Of a stretch of 64,000 bases of DNA, positions 59,401-64,000 are shown piece by piece (the first letter of the stretch is position 1; each line of letters opens with the position of its first letter). This stretch comes from Halicephalobus mephisto. Taxonomy: Eukaryota; Nematoda; Chromadorea; Rhabditida; Panagrolaimidae. The stretch spans positions 682,001 through 746,000 of the forward strand of contig SWDT01000005.1 of the NCBI GenBank assembly GCA_009193035.1. Reading direction: 5' to 3'. The notes beneath the pieces are model-generated. The model was not told the origin of the DNA and did not search any database. It saw only the letters and a program-made list of their open reading frames with translations. A program made the position numbers and the translations under genes.

Positions 59401-60316
59401 TATAATTTTGTTATTAAAAAAAATCAATTTTGAAAAAAAATTTTTTAAATTCTTTAATTTTAAATTTCGATCACAAAACGTCATTAAGTTTTTCATTGAA
59501 AAAAAATTATAGATATGAAAGAAAAATTTTCGACCTTTAATTTTCAAAATTTTTTTCTTTGAAAAAATTTTGGATTTTTATTTTTTAAAAATCATCCATC
59601 TTCGTAAACTATCCCAGACAATCTGATTCGAAATATTTTTAAAAAAATTTATAAATAAAAATTGTAAAAAATTTTTAAATTCTTAGAAAATTATCGAAAA
59701 TAATTAAATTTTAAATTTTTTATGATTTTTTAAAGCTTTTTAGAATTTCCAATTTTTTTGAAGAATTTTATTTTTTTTAAAGAAAAAATTTATTTTTTTG
59801 AAGAATTTTAAATTTTTTTGAAGAATTTTAAATTTTTTTAAAGAAAAAATTTATTTTTTTGAAGAGTTTTTTATTTTTTTTTTGAAGAAAAATTAAAAGA
59901 TTTTAATTTTTTTGATTTTTTAATTACAAAATAAAAACAAACCTCCATAAACGTCATCGGAACAGACAATGTGGTCACCGGATTTGAGGATGTTGGCCAT
60001 GGACATGCTGGCGGCAAGGCCTGAGGCGAAGACTCGGCCTGGAAGGACCTTCAGATGAAATTTAAAAAAAAGTAAAATTACAGTATTTTCCGTTTTCCAG
60101 AGCAGCCAAGTTTTCTTGGAGGACGTCTCTGGTGGGGTTGCCGGCCCGGGAGTAGTCGTGGCCCTTAGGCTCTCCAGGTCTGTCTTGTTTGTAGGTGGTC
60201 GAGAGGGAGATAATCGGGACCACCTGGTTCATGTCCCATTTTTCGGGTTCCTGACCCACATGGATCGCTTTCGTGCCGAAACCGGAAGATTCAAAAGAGG
60301 GTTCTTGGGGAGCCAT
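56473..60316 (-). CDS. cth: Cystathionine gamma-lyase, 397 aa
   Basis: Exons in transcript order: 60316-60082, 60038-59943, 57335-56473; total 1194 nt, phases 1 and 1. It is a PLP enzyme of the Cys/Met metabolism family, typical length. The PLP lysine lies in HSITKYINGHSDV (Lys209), the substrate region includes DYSRAGNPTRDVLQENLAAL, and the C-terminal ESLGGYESLAELPSIMTHAS keeps the Glu that separates gamma-lyases from synthases. The enzyme cleaves cystathionine to cysteine, completing transsulfuration, and can make hydrogen sulfide. Worms have more than one cth paralogue and I cannot tell which this is. An acceptor (CCATTTCAG) at 60351 leaves a short 5' leader of about 34 nt. Intron 2 is 2.6 kb and repeat-filled. 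Confidence 0.94.
57510..57960. repeat. Minisatellite in cth intron 2
   Basis: Many diverged copies of a roughly 22-bp unit, TCATCAAAATTTGATTTCAA followed by AG. Confidence 0.8.
58145..58700. repeat. Tandem repeat of about 147 bp, four copies, in cth intron 2
   Basis: Copies begin near 58157, 58302, 58448 and 58595. Landmarks are AAGCCAGGTCTTGAAGAGAA, CAACAGGTATACTGTATACA and TTGACTAGTTAATTGA. It is followed by an ATT trinucleotide run at about 58710-58745. Confidence 0.88.
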
Positions 60317-60350
60317 AGTCGATGAAGAAAACAAAAATCGAAATTGAATC

Positions 60351-60500
60351 CTGAAATGGACAAATGAATGAATTTAGGCCAAATAAATATAAAAATCAGA
60401 CTGGACGATCCAGCCAAGAAACAAGCCCCGCCCCCCGACGGCCAGACAACCGCGTGAATCAACTGCATCGGCTCGAACGTCTTAAAAAACCAAAAATCAC
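60351..60500 (-). promoter_or_regulatory. Proximal promoter of the cystathionine gamma-lyase gene
   Basis: GC-rich patch in an AT-rich region. On the minus strand it reads GGGGGGCGGGGC (about 60427-60438, a GC box of the Sp1/KLF type) about 110 bp upstream of the ATG, with an AT-rich TATATTTATTT stretch at about 60378-60388 between it and the acceptor at 60351. Confidence 0.45.
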
Positions 60501-63500
60501 ATTCAAAAAATTAGATAATTTTTGTTTAACTTTTCTAACTTTAGAATTTTATATAATTTCAAAATCAAGTTCAAAAATTTAGATAATTTTTGTTTAACAT
60601 TTCTAACTTTAGAGTTTTATATAATTTCAAAATCACATTCAAAAAATTAAATAATTTTTGTTTAATTTTTAGAGTTTTATATAATTTCAAAATCGCATTC
60701 AAAAAATTGAACAAAATTTGGAAATTTTTAAATTAAAAAAAAAACAAAAATCACGTTCAAAAAATTAAATAATTTTTTTTAACATTTCTAACTTTAGAAT
60801 TTTATATAATTTCAAAATCACGTTCAAAAAATTAAACAAAATTTGAAAATTTTTAAATTAAAAAACCAAAAATCACGTTTAAAAAATTAAATAATTTTTT
60901 TTAACTTTTCTAACTTTAGAATTTTATATAATTTCAAAATCACATTCAAAAATTTAGATATTTTTTACATTAAAAAAACCAAAAATCGTATTCAAAAAAT
61001 TAAATAAAATTCTGTTCAAAAAATTATTTAATTTTAAAATGATATTAAAAAAGTTAGATAATTTTTAAAATTTTAAATAATTTAAAAAAATTAAAAATAA
61101 GCGATTTTTTAAAATTAATTTTGAAAATCCTAAAAAGTACATTTTTCCGGATTTTCGGATTCTGGAATCAGAGACGAAAGAAAAGTGCACCAAAAAGGAA
61201 CCCGAAGGAAAACACCAGTTTTTGATTTGACCAAAATTATCAATCGGTCAGAAAAATCCACATGTCAGAAAAATGAGAAACCGATTCTGAACTATTCGGA
61301 GAAATTTGATAAAGACCGTACAGAAGGGATTAGGGCCTAATTATGGAAATGATGCAAAAATCGTCAAATGAGGAATCAGACCGCCGAAAAGTAAACAACT
61401 TAAAAAGTAAAGTAACTTGACAGAATTTCGTTTAAAAAGTTTAAAACTATTTCAACAAAAAAATTTTCTTTTTGTCGAAATTGATGATTAAAGTTAAAAA
61501 TCAAAATTGATAATCGAAATCTAAGGTCAAAGTTGAAAATCAAAATTTTTGGTCTCAGGTGGAAAACTCCAAAAATTCGCGCTCAGACAATTTTGTAAAA
61601 TTATATATTACGAATATTCTAAAATAATTTATGATTTTTAAATATTTAAAAATCAGAAAAAAGAAATTTTCTAATTTTTGGTCTCAGGTGGAAAACTCCA
61701 AAAATCCGCGCTCAAACAATTTTGTAAAATTTTATATCACGAATATTTTTAAAAAATAATTAAAAATTTCCAAAATATTTTTAATATTTAAAAATTAAAA
61801 TTTTCCAATTTTCGGTCTCGAGTGGAAAATTCCAAAAACATTTTTTAAAATTTTATATAATGAATATTTTTTATTTTTTAACTTTTCGGAATTGAATGAA
61901 CATAAAATTCCAATTTTCGGTTTTAAGTAAAAAATTCAAAAAATTCGAATTAAATTTTTTAAATTTCGTCGCATTTCTGATTTTCCAAACCTACGGATTT
62001 AGGGATCCATGTGAAAAAAAATGAAAACTAAACAAACGAAAAAGCTGACGGGAGAAAAGGACACGTGGGTTTTATAGGACCTAAAAGATGAGTCCACCTT
62101 ATAGACTCCAAACTAAAGTCATCATCACATCAAAGTTCTCAAATTTTGGACTTTTTAGATTTCAATAAATTCGAATTTTTAAAAATTTTATAATTAAAAA
62201 ATTCGAATTTTTAAAAATTTTATAATTAAAAAAAATTCGAATTTTTAAAAATTTTATAATTAAAAAAAATTCGAATTTTTAAAAATTTTATAATTAAAAA
62301 ATTCGAATTTTTAAAAATTTTATAATTTAAAAAAAAATTCAAATTTTTAAAAATTTTATAATTAAAAAAAATTCGAATTTTTAAAAATTTTTAAATTATA
62401 AATAAAAAAATTAAAATTTTGAAAATTTTATAATTTTAAATTCAAAAAAAGTTAAAATTAAAATTTTTAAAAATTTTATAATTTTAAATAAAAAAATTCA
62501 AATTTTCAAAATTTTATAATTTTAAATAAAAAATTTGAATTTTATAATTTAAAAAAAATAAAATTCGGATTTTTTTAATTTTTGAAAAAATTTAATTTTA
62601 ATTTTTTTTAAATTTAATTTTTAAAAATTGAATTACTTCGGAATTAATTTGAAATTTTATTTTAAAATTCAAAATCGACAATTTCGATGATCTTTAACGA
62701 GATAAAGCTAAAATTTTCTGAACTGATGTGATTGATGACAAACTACAAAATATAAAAATTTCTGCTTGTTGAATTTCGTTCTTTCAGAACACAAAAAACA
62801 ACCATCAAAAAAACCAAAACATAATCGAAAAAATGAAATATAAAAATTGATAAAATTAAAAAATCAAAAAAATCAGAAAAATAAAAAATTACAAAAATTT
62901 TAAAAATCAAAAAAATTCCAAAAATTTAAAATTCAAAAAACTTTAAAGATTTAAAAAAATAAAAATTTTAAAAATCAAAAAAATTCCAAAAATTTAAAAT
63001 TTTTTAAATTCAGAAAATTTTAAAAATTTAAATAAATCCAAAAAATCAATAATTTATAATATCTCACTAATTAGACCAAAATGTTTATTGAATGGGTGTT
63101 TATTCAAGAAAGATTTTGTGGGAAAAATGGTAATCGACTTATTTTCTCCGTTCTGCGTTGATCAGGACGATTGATGGCTTTGTTCCAAAAATGACGAAAT
63201 TAGGGACACAAGTTACATACAAATAAGTTTGCAACATTCTGACCTTTTGAAACTTCGTTTTTTTCATGATTAAAAAATTCACAAAATTGCGATTTTTGGG
63301 CTTTTTTAAAATAAAACTTTAAAATTTAAAAAATTATAAAAAAAATAAAATTTAAAAAATATAAAAAATTATAAAAAATTTAAAAAAATTTAAAAAATTA
63401 TAAAAAAAATTAAATTTTTAAAATTTTCTAAAAATTGTAAAAATAAAAAAATTAGAAAGTTTTTAAAATTTAATTTTTAATTTTTAAAATTTTTTTGAAA

Positions 63501-64000
63501 TTTTTTATAAAAATGTACATTAATTAAATTAGAAATTCCTAAAAGTTCGAATTTTTGATAACATCTAAAATATATGTTTTTGCAAAATTTATAGAGTTGA
63601 ATCTTTAACCTAAAAACAATTAAAATGTTCAAAAATGTGTTTCAAACTAGTTTTACAAAAAATAAAAAATATCGGTCTTGAAACAAAAATTACCAAAGAG
63701 CTTTATGATAGTTGGTCATTTAGTGATATTCAATTTTTCAATGATAATTGGTTTTTCAGAGATAGTTAACTTTTAAGATATAGTTGATCTCAAAGTGATA
63801 GTTGTTTTTTCAGAGATAGTTGGTCTCATAACGATAGTTGGTTTTTAAGAAATAGTTGGTCTCAAAGTGATAGTTGGTTTTTATGAAATAGTTAGTCTCA
63901 CAGCGATAGTTGGTTTTTAAGAAATAGTTGGTCTCAAAGTGATAGTTGGTTTTTATGAAATAGTTAGTCTCACAGCGATAGTTGGTTTTTAAGAAATAGT
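60501..64000. other. Distal upstream region of cth, AT-rich repeats
   Basis: No gene seen. Tandem A/T-rich units at 60500-60960 contain TTTATATAATTTCAAAATCA; 62165-62400 has units of TTCGAATTTTTAAAAATTTT. GC-richer patches at 61140-61430, 62030-62130 (with CACGTG at about 62062) and 63060-63250 may be regulatory. Three or four copies of the dispersed GGTCTC(A/G)(A/G)GTGGAAAA motif lie at 61550-61930. Confidence 0.5.
63740..64000. repeat. Tandem repeat running off the window end, 36/72-bp unit
   Basis: Alternating 36-bp units built from GATAGTTGGTTTTTAAGAAA and TAGTTGGTCTCAAAGT or TAGTTAGTCTCACAGC, forming a 72-bp higher-order period. The array continues beyond the window. Confidence 0.88.

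Overview
The window is a stretch of nematode nuclear genome, most likely a rhabditid related to Caenorhabditis. The evidence is an Sre-family chemoreceptor, a PMT-1-type phosphoethanolamine methyltransferase, a pepsin-inhibitor-3 protein, an MPZ-1-like multi-PDZ scaffold, introns ending in TTTTCAG/TTTTAG, splice acceptors sitting directly before start codons as expected for spliced-leader trans-splicing, and very AT-rich introns full of short repeats. All gene models were assembled by hand from open frames, splice signals and phase matching. They have not been checked by alignment or RNA data.

Layout. 1-1860: AT-rich upstream sequence with a GC-bearing island and a tandem repeat. 1872-18006 (+): 19-exon gene for an 1811-residue scaffold with nine PDZ domains (MPZ-1/MUPP1-like). 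19479-23781 (+): unrecognised helical protein of 220 aa, with foldback-repeat clusters in two of its introns. 24043-26104 (+): four-TM protein of 239 aa. 26105-28878: repeats only. 28879-30670 (-): complete Sre chemoreceptor. 32369-33597: decayed mariner element. 34026-37332 (+): phospholipid phosphatase-related membrane protein. 38416-40737 (-): pmt-1 with one GC-AG intron. 40738-45536: repeats, plus GC-richer islands that may be promoter sequence.

45537-53419 is a compact divergent module. On the minus strand lies an MRM2-type mitochondrial rRNA 2'-O-methyltransferase followed by a small secreted ApeC-like protein. On the plus strand lies PAAF1 followed by NSUN4, a mitochondrial rRNA m5C methyltransferase. 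Each downstream gene starts at an AG acceptor about 110 bp after the upstream stop codon, the usual layout of nematode operons. The 477 bp between the two first genes would be a shared promoter, and it holds a duplicated element containing TTGGCG.

53479-54857 (-): two-repeat pepsin inhibitor-3 protein, converging on NSUN4. 54908-55165: coding-looking island of unresolved identity. 56473-60316 (-): cystathionine gamma-lyase. 60317-64000: its upstream region, with a GC box near the gene and AT-rich repeats further out.

The most unusual non-genic content is the repeat biology: a three-unit array of foldback elements present at two loci 30 kb apart, a 1.86 kb segment bounded by a perfect 28-bp inverted repeat, a MITE whose empty site is preserved in a tandem copy of its flank, and several large hairpins.
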